Source: Phoronis australis
Lineage: Eukaryota; Phoronida; Phoronidae
DNA length: 64,000 nucleotides
Direction of reading: 5' to 3'
Assembly: GCA_002633005.1 (NCBI GenBank)
Contig: NMRA01000056.1
Span: 9,165 to 73,164 of the forward strand
Each line of letters begins with the position of its first letter. Position 1 is the first letter of the stretch. This document shows positions 24,558 through 38,200 of this stretch, piece after piece. The position numbers were made by a program, and so were the translations under genes. The notes beneath the pieces are model-generated. The model made no database searches, was not told the origin of the DNA, and saw only the letters and a list, made by a program, of their open reading frames with translations.

Positions 24558-24807
24558 CATGCTTGAGTATTTGAATTTATTTTACTTTTCAAATCTACGA
24601 CATGGTGAGACAGGTTGCGGTCATCTTAACAATTACAATCAAGTCACATCAGTAACAAGACATCACATCAGTAATTCCCACTGCCACTGAATATCTTACA
24701 CACTCCTAACTTCATTAAAGTGGCTTTGAATCTGCATTCTTTTAAAGAATTAAGTTTAAATTCAGATCCACATCACGTGTGACCTACTAAACGTAAGTCT
24801 GAAAGGA

Positions 24808-24885
24808 TTGCTGCCTTTGACCGGGACTCGAACCCAGGGCCTTCTGCTGAACACACAGCCACTGAGCCATCTGAACCACCAGTTA
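24808..24885 (-). mobile_element. tRNA-derived SINE fragment
   Basis: The minus strand reads an A-box-like gatggctcagtggctgtg followed by a B-box ggttcgagtcccgg with suitable spacing. The expected acceptor stem does not pair, so a SINE or tRNA relic is more likely than a functional tRNA gene. Confidence 0.55.
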
Positions 24886-25924
24886 AACACAGAAATCCAA
24901 TCGCCGGTTCAGGATTTACTTATTCAAATTCCTTACCTATCTAGCGCACAAAATTTGGCAGACGAGTGACGATAAATTTTGTCAAATTTCTCGATAAAAA
25001 TAATTCGTTAGTCTTAATTATGACTTTGATTTTCTTCATCAATGACCTACAAAAGATAATGTAGTTTCACTAGGCTTGAGGTTCATTGCTACTCCCTTAT
25101 TTAAATGTAGCTTATTAGTTTGCCGTAGAACAACATTTGGTAAAATATGCAGTGAATGAACACATGCATGCAAACAGCGAGGGAGTTTGACTGTCTCCCC
25201 TGAAGAATACAACCCTTGAATGCCACCCAGGACATGGTATAATCGTGAAACGCCAGAAGTGTTCCCTAGCTTTATTTCTGAACTAAAATTATAAAAAATG
25301 TTTTCTTCCAACAACCCACAAGACTTGTCACTCAGAAAAATTGAAACATAATAGTCCGTTGTGAGTCCAAATAGAATTCAACATTATTTTTGATATTTCA
25401 CGTTCTACTTTAATTCACAATCAAGATAAGTGTCTATTTTTCTATAATAGCATTTCATAGTTAATGCTGATGAGAGTCCAGTCCAATTTAGCACATGAAG
25501 ACCCCTAGATTCGAGCTACAGACAGTGACATTTCGACTTTAAACAAGAAATTTTGAGTTGAGACTTGAGTTGATAATGGCTCATTAAGTGCAAGCCCATA
25601 TTTAACAGTCATCTGCATCAACCACAGTGTACACCAGCACAGAATAGAAGACACTTATCTGGAATTTTTACAAAAATATAACGGAAAATGTCAAAAACAA
25701 TGATTTTGAATGCTAAGATAAGACTCTGGGCCCAGGTCCTGAACGTGCGAGCATAGGTTAAATATTCAACAAATCCTAGTCCACGATTTTGTCACAGCAC
25801 TAAATGAATGGTGTAACTAACACGAGACTGAACATATTGCATCATCATTATTTAACAAGATCAATAAAAGCATTGAAATGCACGCACGGCAAACAGTGTG
25901 CTTCTAGGGGTCTTTATTGATATC

Positions 25925-27080
25925 ATGAAAATGGCCACTAGATGGTTCGTGATATGTCAAACTCTACTGAAAATGAGAAGGTGTCTTCATAGAAAAATAC
26001 GCCATATTTCATGAAAATGTGTCCAGGAAAACCAAAAACGCAGAACCAACTAAATTGCCACTAGGCAGCACTTTGGTAGTGGGATTTGTCTGAAAGATGT
26101 CATCTCGTCTCGAGTTCATAGAAGTAAACTTGCCAAATTTTAGGAACGTCACCCAGGGGCTTAGGAGATACAGCTAAAGTGTTGCAACAGGAGGTGCCAC
26201 GTGACAATAGTCAAACTAGTCTGAAAATCAACATCAGCTGAGCTCTTGTCAGTATATGGGATCACGTGATGATCCTCTGGCAGAAACAGAGGCAAACAAC
26301 AGACTCAAAAATAACAGAAATGGCCACCGAATTCATCCGAAAATTGAAGGATGATGTCTATTACTTGAACCTATTTCCAAACGTACGGAAGAAAAACGTA
26401 AAGGATCACTGAAAATACAGGGCAAACACTAAAAATTAAAATACCACCAGGAGGCACAGTGGTAGCCCAAACATCGTGGTTATTCGTTGTCAATCGATAG
26501 GAAAGCAGTTCACAAATATCACAGAGGCAAATCTAAAAAACTTGCAAGTAGGGGGCAGAGTTTTAGAACATTCATTTACTAGTTGTCACAGTCACAAGAA
26601 AACAAAAATTTCACAAAGCTATTGCAAATAGTTAAGAAGATATAAGTGCGCACACAAAAATAACAATAATGCCACTAGGGGGTGCTACCATCCAAAAATC
26701 GACATCAGCTGTGGTCTTCTCACTGAGAACACATAGATTAATTTTCATAATCCTTTGTGTGGTTTGGCAGATAGAAAGGCACACACCACAAAACGGACTT
26801 GAAAATACTAATTTAACAGGCGCAGAACACGTCGTATCCATCCGAAAATGACAAGGCATAGCTGTCTCCTTAATAAAAAGTTAACCTATTCACTGAATTT
26901 CACAAAAATCTGTCTAGGAACTCTAAAGATACAGAGGCAAATGTGAAAAGAAAAAATGGCCACTAGGTTATGATCAATCCGAAATTGGTGTTCACCCATC
27001 TTCAGTTTTACAGAAATACATCTGACAAATATCATTAAGATCCTATTAGGGGTTCAGGAGGTGCAGCAGAGGAAGCCCAG
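25925..27080. repeat. Degenerate ~130 bp tandem array
   Basis: A landmark resembling atggccactaggnggc recurs near 25932, 26063, 26192, 26322, 26452, 26547, 26668, 26820 and 26955. A second landmark (atccgaaaatnga) follows it in several units. The spacing is mostly 128-131 bp. Units are strongly diverged, so the array is old. No coding frame spans it. Confidence 0.6.
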
Positions 27081-27084
27081 ACAG

Positions 27085-30000
27085 AGACAACGGCAATATG
27101 TGCCCACACAATGTACATGTATTCTGGGAGCATAAAAATGACAGCCGATTATGAGACACATATCCTAAGACACCTGGTAATCTGATAAAAACCAACACAT
27201 ATTGTAAGCATTCATGTCAGAAAAAAAATCTGTCACAGAATTTCAAGATTCCAGTGTTTTGCTATGAAAGCAGATCTCGTTATTATTCTAATACGGTTCT
27301 TTTGACGAGGTCAACACAATACAATTCATTTCACGTTGAATACCCACCACCTCAAAACCAAATAGATAACTCTGAACAGTATATGAACAACTCGATGAGA
27401 AAACCTTCCCTTTTCATAATATACCATCAAAGGATTCAGTACTGTCAGTACACAGACAAAAATACCGTTTCCCGACATGACAACTAATTCTGTAAACAGA
27501 AAATTACCGGCAGTAACTATCAGGGAGGCAAAATTCAAATTACAGAATGGCTCAACCACCTGTTAGTTCTCCCTTCATTGTCTGTCATCAGGGGAGACTA
27601 CTCTTGCAATGAATCCATCTGCTGCCCACTCGGGTATCATGACGGGTAACTCCACGTTAAATGATTTTGTTTGAATAATTTTGGCTTGTAATGTACTAAA
27701 TTTGTATGACTGATACACATGGATTGTAACACAAACCAAAAGACTAGGTGACACTCAAAGGAAATCAACATCCTGCCGTAAAATCTTTGTGAGGGACTAT
27801 CTCTTGTTCAACACACGGCACCTGCATTTTGTGAGAGAATAGAAGAAAGCCAAAAATCTTTGATTCAGTATAATACAATTATTCCTTTATAATAAAAGCA
27901 GTTATAATTAAAACCTACCGTCTGAAAAAATAAAATTTCATTTAGTACATTTATCGAAGCAAATCTGGTCTTAACCCATTCTCCCAGCCCCTCGCCTTAG
28001 TCACCAATGCAGTAGAAACTTCAAACACGACAGGAAGTAGCACGGATACATATGGCGATTCCCAGCATGCACCGGACTATTTCTGTTAAACGGTAGCTAT
28101 GTCCTTGGAGGGTGAATACTTGTACATCACACTGTTCTGTTGCATTGTTATACAGAGTCTTCACCTCTCACTAGATATCCTAAAATCAATAGAGAAGTAA
28201 ACAAACAGTTGCACCTGAGTACAATTTGCACCATTTTTATTACAAAACATTCCTGTGTAAAAATAGTCCGCTTTTCCTCCTTACTTCCAAAAACGGAAAT
28301 CAACTTAACTATATACAAAATAAACCTCCAACATTTTCATACCATGGCAGAAAATAATATCCTTCCAGAAACAGATTATTCACTGCCTAGCATGCAAGAA
28401 GAGTCAGTTTTGATATGGTACGTCAACCCTTCCAAAATTGATCTGCTTGCTCATGATAAGGTACTAGACAAAAGTCTTTCATTCAACACCAGGAATACAA
28501 TTCTCACATGAGAATGCGTACAAGAGATTTCCATTTATAAGCCTAGCCAAATACAACTCCAGTGGGTGTACACAAAAAATTTCTGAAATTATACCCAGGG
28601 AGTACATTTGACAAACAATGTGCATCGTAATTTGCCAGTGGTTCACAGGAAATTGACATTGTCTGAAACTTTACCAAGCTAAATTTTCAAACTACAACAG
28701 TAAAACTTTAGAAGAACATGCCTTAATTGGATTTTTGATTAACCTGGACAAAGTTCCATGTTACTGTTTGTTCCAGTGTGTTCACTTAGCCTTAGAAAGG
28801 ATTTAACCTTTACTTGGATAAAAACTCTTGGTTCTTAAACAAATGGTTCGCGTTATGGCATATTATAGCAGAGAATGTCTCTGTAATTTCCATAGAACCA
28901 GGTGTATAGTCAGCACTGCAAAGCTACCACCTTTACCAAAGAAGCTGAGCATATTCACAATGAAAACTGACAAGACTTGTCAGTAAAACAAGAAAGAACC
29001 AAGCTTGTAAACAAAAATTGCACTCGCACAAAAACATACCACTTCCATCAAACAAGATTACTTTTTCAATCATAGTAGAAAAAGCGTTAAATCCAGCTGC
29101 ATTATAATACCTGGCCCCAATCCCAACATGACATCAGCAACTAATACCAAAGTCAGACGATATACCTTATTGCGAAAGCACCACCCACAATAAGCACGTC
29201 CTGATATAGAACAGCACCACTCTCACTCGAAGGTATTCATCCACAATGCAACACTTCATGTGTCAATCTTTTGTAATACTGCTTCAAATGTAAATGTATA
29301 AGTCACTATCTCCTGCCCTGATTATCATGCAATTCATTATGTCGAGACATCGTTCTTCCCTTGTTAATTAATTAACGGTGGATGACATTTTGAAAAGGTC
29401 AGCCATGCAATACATTTTTTTACCTCAGTGAAAGAGCAGAGTTCAATCGAGGACGGGCCTATTCATTTCAACAGCACGTAGCTGAGAATGGTAGAGTACA
29501 GTAACCACAGTACAGACCAAAAGCATTCAGACAAAATGACCCGGAATCCATTGTCATGACTACAGGTCAAAGGTCATCATCAGAGTACAGTACTCTTCCC
29601 TTGTCAACAACAATGAAGGGAATTAAAAAGAAAGTTAGTAACGCGTATAAGTTATTCTGTTATTAGCATTTTGCAGCCTTAAAGTGGAACTTGCATGCTA
29701 ATTCCTTATATCTTTGATTGCTTGGTGAAATTAGTTAGAGACATAATTTATAACGACGAAGTAGGCTGAAAATTGCCTAATGTTTTTAAGAACGAGTTTT
29801 GTGTTGAAAATGATGCGCCGTAAATCACTCAACTGTATCCAGTAAGTATCATGACGTGGTGTTGGAGAATAGCACTGCATGATGTGGGCTATGTGAGCAT
29901 GCGAGGTACGTCATTAGTGCAAAGGTCACCTATTTGCAGAATTTGTTATTTCACATTTACAAGTTGTCAGTGAATACAACTGCACTTCGTTTAGCGTAGA

Positions 30001-30590
30001 TGACGTTCAAATAGCATTGTTGTTTATTTCCTGCTATACATTAGCATAGCTGGGAGCAAGCAAATACATCTTTAATGGTTATTACCAGTCATTTTTGCTA
30101 TTAACAGATTTTTAGTCACTATGAAGAGGAAAGGGTATTTTGTCCGATTACTTCTGCCATTGTAGTGACTGCAACATTTCATATATAACGTAGAGTGGCA
30201 ACTAATGACTAGAACTAGGACACTACAAGCAAAAGCAGTCAGCATTAATCATTAACCTCGAGGATCTCTTATCATCTCCAGGCAAAACCACCACTACTAC
30301 CACCACTATCTAACAAAAGGGGACATAAATGTAATTGCTTTTCACCCACTTGTCAACATACAATGCCAAAGTGGCCATTTTACAGGGAGTGAATTAAATC
30401 GTACCTTTTCGATGGAATATGGGTGAGAGGAATACACAGGTCACGTTTCATAAAATATCACATTTAGTTCTGATTTTTTTGTCATTTATACAGCAAATAG
30501 TGGTTTTGACAGCTGTGTCCCTATTTTTTTACAATTCCAGTGTGATGTCAAACTCTCAAGACCCTATGCCATTTGAAATCTGTGAGTAGT
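27085..30590. other. Intergenic stretch, no gene recognised
   Basis: AT-rich, without a convincing exon. The longest open frame (28140-28511, plus, 123 codons) has no recognisable motif and is probably chance. Part of this could be transporter 3' untranslated sequence on the minus strand. Confidence 0.45.
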
Positions 30591-30599
30591 CAAAATTAA

Positions 30600-31127
30600 G
30601 GTTATGCAGAACCTTGTCGACAAATTTGCGTATTTAGTCAGATATCAACAAAACTACAGCTTTTAATTCAATAAAAGTACAAGTCATAATTATTTTCTGA
30701 AAGTTGAAAGCCTGTAAGATTTTTAACTTTTTATCAATCTGTCATTAATTGGGTCACGTGACCGATCGTGTCTCTTCAGTAAAATGTAGCATAAAGGAAG
30801 CTACATCAATAGCAAAACCGCGGTTTTAGCAACATGACCAATTTTTTAACACAAACATTCAAGATGAAATCTCAAAAACGCTGCAAAACTTTAATTTCTA
30901 AATTATCATAACTTGTTTTTGACCCATGAAACTTTTGATTTTTTGCAAAAAAAAATATAAAATTTTAATTAGCTTTTCGTACAAAAGTGGAACATTTTAA
31001 AAATTATTCCTTACTACAGGATTTGGGGAGTAATCATAAAGCATCTGTGAAAGTTTCCTAATTACAAATCCAATCACCAATCTCTGAGATGCAATGCTCC
31101 AAAGCTGCTCTCAGGTCCCACATCACC
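30600..31127. mobile_element. TTAA-flanked MITE, copy 1
   Basis: It starts ggttatgcagaacctt and ends aggtcccacatcacc, with TTAA immediately outside both ends. At 528 bp with no ORF, it has the same orientation as the copy at 41450. Internal strings ttgggtcacgtgacc and gtcattaattgggtcacg are shared with that copy. Confidence 0.75.
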
Positions 31128-31497
31128 TTAACCATTGGCTATCAAACACAAACGCCTGACATGGATTCAGAATAATGACAAAATGGACAAAAGGTGGCGC
31201 TTTTGAAATCGTGCATCACAGTAGTACAAAAGCGAGCGAACAGGTGGCGTGGAACCCTGAATGAGGGCCGACATTTCATCAAGTGTTACAATGGCAGATT
31301 CGGGCAACAGTCTGAGCCTAGTGCATTGATTTCACTGACTCAATGTGACTTGATAACTTGACCACCTGCACATATGACCGGTGTGATATTAAGAGAAGCT
31401 CAAAAGAACCTGAACATCATCGCATCAACAAATGCCAAGAGCTTATAGACCAAAAAGTTTCCATGGCAATACTGGGAACAAGAATGAGACAATTAAA

Positions 31498-31987
31498 GGT
31501 TATGGAGGACACAATAAAAATGTCCAAATCTGGCTAACTTCAAAACATATCATCTCAGGCTGATCGGAGTCGTATGAAACTTTTGGATGATATGCTTTAT
31601 GCACTGTTCCCCAAAACACAGGATGTGAATTTCTTTTAAAATGGTCCATTTTTGCATGAGGGGCTATGAGAAAAGGTCAAAAAAAAGTGAAACGATAATT
31701 AAGAAAACTGTAACGTCATTTTTAAGATTTCATCTCGAACATTCGTATCAACTGAAATTATGTCATATTATCGGTATGCTTGTTTTACTATCAGTGTACA
31801 TACTGTTTCGCTAAATTTCATTAAAAGACATGGTCACATAACGCAACTAATGACAGATTGTTAAAAAGTCAAAAATCAAATTCTACCAGTTCTCTACTCT
31901 CAGAAAATACTTTTACCGAGTTACAATCTATAGTTGTGTAGATACTTGGCTACACAAATAGACATGTCCACAAGGCCCTCCATAACC
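31498..31987. mobile_element. TTAA-flanked MITE, copy 2
   Basis: It starts ggttatggaggac and ends ccctccataacc. A TTAA precedes the left end, and the right flank is eroded. The internal string atgtccaaatctggctaact parallels the copy at 58689, so it lies in the opposite orientation to copy 1. Confidence 0.65.
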
Positions 31988-32227
31988 TAAATGTTGAAAT
32001 TCTTTAAAAAAAACTTTCCTACCCAAGCGGGTTAAGTGTAAAGGTGAAAAGCAAAGCAAAGCAAACTGACATTCAGTTCACTTGTTTCCTGTATAAACCA
32101 CTAGCAAGCTTTTCCACTGCATGAGCGAGGCTTGTTTACAATGCCAACCACCAGTACCAGCAAGCTTTCCCTGTGAGCTGTGCTCCACGTGAAATGACAA
32201 ATAACCACGGAATCCATGTCCCAGAGG

Positions 32228-35200
32228 TCACACTAGCTGCATAGATCCCTTGTACCTGGCAAGATTATTTATGTCTTTGTAGCTGACATCATGGGTCTCT
32301 CCATTGGGCATGCTTAGGTGGAAGTGATTATGAAGATTAAAGTCTGAGCGAGTCCTCTGTAGTGGAGACAGGTGGAGCAGTCCATCACTGAGGTTGGATG
32401 TGCTTTTCACATAAGGTAAAATATTTCTTCTGTGCTTAGCCATGTTTTGATCGTACTTTGCCTGAAAAAATATCGTTTGAAGAGGCTACAAACCCATATT
32501 CCGTGCAAAAAGCAGCCTTTTGATTCAGAACACTTGCAACTAAATATCCTCTTTAACTTATTCTCTACTCGGAAAGGTGACTTCTGAATTTGCAAAGATC
32601 TGAGAGTTTGTCGTTCCTCACGACCATACTCGGTGCATTAAATGTCGTTCCTCACGACCGTACTCGGTGCATTAAATGACACGCTGTGACAAGCAAACTT
32701 GCAGAGCCTGGTCTCAAGTAGGAACAAACCTCTTTCCACGTTATCACCAAAAACCAGTGATTTAGATTGTTTTCGAGTTTTCCACTTGTTCTCGGATAAA
32801 AAGCGATTTCTGGTCTTGAGATGAACATTTGATTTTTGCTTGAAGACGTATTCGGCGCACAGAATGATGAGACAGATTGAGCCAACTAGGGCCTCAACTC
32901 AAGCAATTACAAACTATCACTTCATCCTGAACCCAAAAACAAACTTATGGTCAGGATAAGAGAGAGGTTAAGACCAAGTTTGTTAAGGTAAGGGCTCAAA
33001 ATCTTCAGTTTATCTTCATGAGAGAAAGCTGCGATAAAATCTCATCATCAGAGATAAAAATGAGAGAGAAATCATACTTTTTCATTTTCAAAGATTTCTA
33101 AACAATTTTTGTGAACGCCCACAACTTCTCGAAACATTGCCTAATAGTAGTTACCGTATAGAACTTGAAAATCATAAAGCATTTATTTGGTACAACTTAT
33201 TTTTTACACAAAGGCATGATGTAAGTAATGTAAGATGTAGACCATTCTGATGCTGCTGTAGTACGAAGGTTCAAAAAGCAGGACAGTTGGCTACTACACA
33301 AGTCACGAACGCGAGACTGCGAGCGCATTTGGAGGCCGAAGCGGCCCACTACTTAAAACTAATCTAATATTCATCAAAATAAACACATCTGAGATGGTTT
33401 AATGTTTCAATGATACCGTGTGGAAGTGGCATAATTATGGGGGAATTAAATCTTTATTTCATAACTCGACACTATTTCTTTTTTCAGCAATCGTAACACA
33501 ACAAGCTATTGAAACATATAAATGTCACAAAATAATAGCCAGGCTAGTTAGAAGCCCAGGATATGCACACCAAGTTCACATGGGCGCCAAACAACCTACC
33601 TTGTTATAACCGAGGACTCCTAAAACTGCGGTTAGCATACCGAGAACGTTCGTGACGGACACTGGATTTTTCAGCAGTATTAATGATGCGCAAATGACGA
33701 CGATACGCTTCGAAGCGTTGGCGACAGCGTAACTAAGGGGCGTGACCAGTGCTATGACGGTAAAGGCCACCACGTTTTGACCAAACATCGACAAGCCGTC
33801 TAGGGCTAACAAACAGACGGACCAGAATAGCTTATCAGGTTGTAACTGCAACAAAGTAGACAAGGACTTTCGATTAATCATTTGATATAAGACTGGACTA
33901 CTTAATATGAAGAATTACTAACAATAAAAACTGCTGTACTTGGGGAGAGCTTATCGAATTCACTAAATAACAGGCATCAAACTGGTTCTTAAAATGTGGG
34001 CACACTTCATCTGACTATTGCCAAAGTCACGGCACTGGAACTGTCATAAAAAGACAATTTTCACTTTTTAGTTGAAGACACGTGGTTTCTTCTTTATGAA
34101 AGCATTTTAATTGGGGCATAAAAAATTATCAATTGATTCCAAATCGAGCAGACCACTCCAACGTCAAATTTTTAGGACAATAATCAGTCGCTTCATGATC
34201 ACAGCTAGAAGTATTTCTTAACATTTATAAGCTACTATAATTGCAATTATAAACAATCACAAAAAAATCTGTTTGAATTTATATACCAACATCGACGTCA
34301 GCAATCTGAAATTTCAACTGTACATTGAGCCTGGGCTGAGTTTCGGAGACACAAGAATCTTGCAAGAAAAACTAATGAGATCATGTGCTTCGCTTGTAAT
34401 ACACAGAAATATCTCGCAAAGACTTGCGCGTGATCTAGCTTTTTTGCAAGAGTATTACATCTATGGAACAGGCACTGGCTTGAAAAGAAAATTATTTAAC
34501 AAAATTGAGCACATCACAACAGACATACCACTGAGTCATTCTGTAAAATTCGCCTCAGGTCAAAGATGAGCCAAAACGGGAAAAACATGACAGAAGATAT
34601 CCTCGCCAACAACAAGAGCAGACGTAAATGATGCATTCCCGTTTCCTTTAGGCACTGAAAACAAAAAATTTTAACATCAGAATAGAACGACAAAATGTGC
34701 TATGCACATAATTATTTGTTCACCTGTTGTTCAAATGCTTGTTTGAAATATACTAATGTCAATTTTAACTATGCGATAGTTTATTCACCTGTCCAGTGAA
34801 CTACAGAATATGGTGGTTTTCATTTTCAAAGACTTTGTCAATGTCCACAATTTTCCACATCTTTGGCTGATGTTACGGTAACGCTGCTTCATGTTAGCAC
34901 ACAATATGGCAGAACACTGAAATTTTATTTCGTCAAAATTTTCAACAAGAGTAAACCAGAAGATTTAATTTTATTTTATTATTTGAAAACTTTATACAGT
35001 ACACCTGTCATCAACAAACAGACAATAAAATTCTGAATATTTTGGCAACATAGTGAAAAATGAAAAAAAGACAATTTTGGCCATTCTTTTTGCTTGAATT
35101 TGAGGAAACTTTACTGTAGCTAAGTTATAGAATTTAAAAATAACAAAGCATTTGTTTGGTGCTATTCACCTTTTCTGAAAATATGAGAAATAATCGTGTC

Positions 35201-38200
35201 CTAAATTGCTGCTTGTTTCACACAAAAATAATTGGCTGCCAAGTCCTCATTTTTACATTTTTCATAGGCCGATTACTTTGTTACAAGCAATAGAAGCTTT
35301 ACCAAAAGTTGTTCTACGGCACCTAAACAGTAATGCTAGTAATAGACTAAATTTCGCTTTATCTTTGTTTTTGTGGAGATATTGACAAAATAGAATCTCA
35401 CAGTAAGTCCAAACTAAAGATTGAGATTGGGCGTCAAAACAAACATGAGCATAATTAGTGAAATATTTGAAAATTCAGGGGAGGACATTTAAACCTAGAC
35501 AGATACCTTAGTTTAGTAAAGCGTCAACTGACTACTACCTTAAACAAAAAAATGCGGAACTATTATTCCAATTCACAATCGCAAAATGGAAGGAGTTTGA
35601 AACTAACACAAAATCTAAAAAAGGTACACAAAACAACAGTCCAAGGCACTGTTGGCAAGGAATTGTTTAAGAAATACAATGGATACCTTTTTAGAAAATA
35701 TATTTAAAAATGCAAAGCCCATCGTAGCAGATAATGCGCTGATCATCCCAGTCATATCAAATGAGATTTCTGTAACCGTGGCAACGCCGACTCCAATGAC
35801 TATAGGCAGTAGGGATGTGTAAACCTATGAGAATAAAACACAAACAATTAGAAAATGAGACCACAATCTGAAGCACTTTGTGAGCAGAGTCAATGCTGGG
35901 ATACAATATGTATGATTAATAACACCAAGCGTAATTATGCTAGTCTTCAGTTTGGGATAGAGCACCGGCCCAATTCCCAGATTTTTGATCAGCCACAATC
36001 AATGTTGTAAGCACTATGGCACACACAAAAACGTCTCATTAGCGGCTATATTCAACAATTTTATGAACTGCTAAGGCTATTTCAGACTGTCGATACAAAT
36101 CACAGAGTTCCATATTTGAGAAATTTGATAAATGCCAAAATCGTCCATGACCCGGTCGTCAGGATGAAGAAAATTCAATTTCCACTCGAAATTCGGTGTC
36201 CAAAATTGTAGAGACAACCAAAATAGAGAACTTTTACTGTAGTATGTAACGTCATTTACAAATAGTTTCAGAAGAGTACAGACTTCCACTTTGAGAATGC
36301 TATTACACAAAATGTGGTTATGTGGCTAGCCTACAAGCTAAATCACTGAACTTGAACTAAAGTGCTTCTCACAAATGTTTGATTTTGGTGTTCCATAGTC
36401 ATGACTGGAAACCCACAAATCACGTCAATTTCTGAACTTGACTGATATTTGACCATTGCAAAACTCTTGTAAATTTTTTATCAAATAAAATGTTTAGTTT
36501 AGTTATATAAAATAAATACTGCCTATTAAAAATTTACTTCTTAGTCAATAGGACAGTCCTGGATAGAAATCTTTTGTCCTGGAGGTAGGAAAACGCACGT
36601 AGACGATAGACTCATTTTAGAAAAATCAGACTAATTCTAGGAATCATATCAGAAACTGTTGCATCCACAAATACTTAATTTTCTGCTGTGAGAGTTACAG
36701 CCCACAAAACAGTAGCAGAAGTTTGCTGGCATTAGCAGGTCAACTACAGTTAATAAGCTGCAGACAAAAGATGGAAAAAATTAGGCACCAACAAATAACA
36801 TGAGAAACTCCAATGGTACCAAAATGAAGCCAGGCAACTGCTTGACAGATGTTGCAGCTTCGTGGGCTCACATAGCCCGCTTCATGCAGTGTTATTCCCC
36901 AGCACCAATTAACGATATTAATTGGACACGGTTCAGTGATTTGTGGCGGATCAGTTTTGCTCCAAAACTCATTCTAAAAACATTTGGAAATTTTCAACCT
37001 ACTTTGTATTCACATTGTCTCTATATGTGTATTTCTAACTTATTGAGCAAAGTGCAGTAATTGATTTATTTTTTCATATTATTTACTCAACTGGATGACT
37101 CAAAATATTTATCATATTATTTAGCCAAGCAATCACAGAGATGAGGAATAAGCCTGCAAGTTCTACTTTAAGAAGATTTACCAATATTTTTTTCTGATTT
37201 ACATATTCATAAATATTTTAACTAATAATTACTTACAGCCCATGTCTGTTTTTCTCGTAATATTAATCTTGATAAAAATACCGTGAACAATGGCAGAGAG
37301 GCCTTGACTGAAATAAGAATACAATATAAAATGAAACTTAGCACTATGAATATTTCGTCACAATTGGTGTCTGGGATAAAAAATTTTCTTCACTTTTTGA
37401 ACAAATTTGTACGACATGCGGTGTACAAATTAATAAAATTCAACCGAAGACAAAAAATGTCATTTCCAGCACGATATTGATTTTTATAAATAAATTTATT
37501 GTTTTTGACTGCTGTGCTAGAATTTCATTCATTTGTTCAGGCAGAACACAATTTCTAATTCAAAGTTAAACGATACTCTCACAGTGCTGGACAAACTGGT
37601 TGCTTTTGATGAACTAGTCGTCTTCCTATGTGTTGACCGAAGAGAACGATGAAAAATGAACGCTACCATAAATCAGCTTATTTTCACAATTCTCCAATGG
37701 ATATTTATCATTACACGATCATGGATACTTCTGTCCGTCCTCTGACTGACTAAAGTCCAATGCGACGACTTCTATTATGAGCTGAAGTTGACTGGTATAA
37801 CCATGGAATACCCATTTAAACTACCCAGACAACAGGTTGCCAAATATTCATGAATTGGCCACTCAAGGCATTGTACAAACTACATTTAGTATACCAACAC
37901 TTGCCTATGGGCTTAGTGACAATTGTAAACATGGGCGGCACAGCATTGAAAAAAGTAGGGGGGGGGGGGGCTGAAGCTCCCCAGCCCCCAATGGTGCGCT
38001 GCCCATGATAAACCCCTGACCCATCTAGAACTCCTTGGATATTTTTGTAGTCTTAAATCATCCAGGCTTGGAAGTGTTTCATATAGATCTGCACATGTAT
38101 GTACTGCAAACATGTGAATTTCAACTGGAGAATGCCGTCTAATACGCCAAGACTCTGTGATAACAGGCTTAATAAATAGAGTTAACAGTTCATCATGAGA

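Larger units (their letters stand above)
23490..25920. other. Intergenic, MRI1 3' side
   Basis: Presumed MRI1 3' untranslated and intergenic sequence. Apart from the SINE fragment and candidate polyadenylation hexamers I see no gene or repeat structure. Confidence 0.5.

Noticed and set aside
24808-24885. Functional tRNA gene on the minus strand
   Set aside because: A and B boxes are recognisable, but I could not pair an acceptor stem or anticodon arm, so it is treated as a SINE or tRNA relic.
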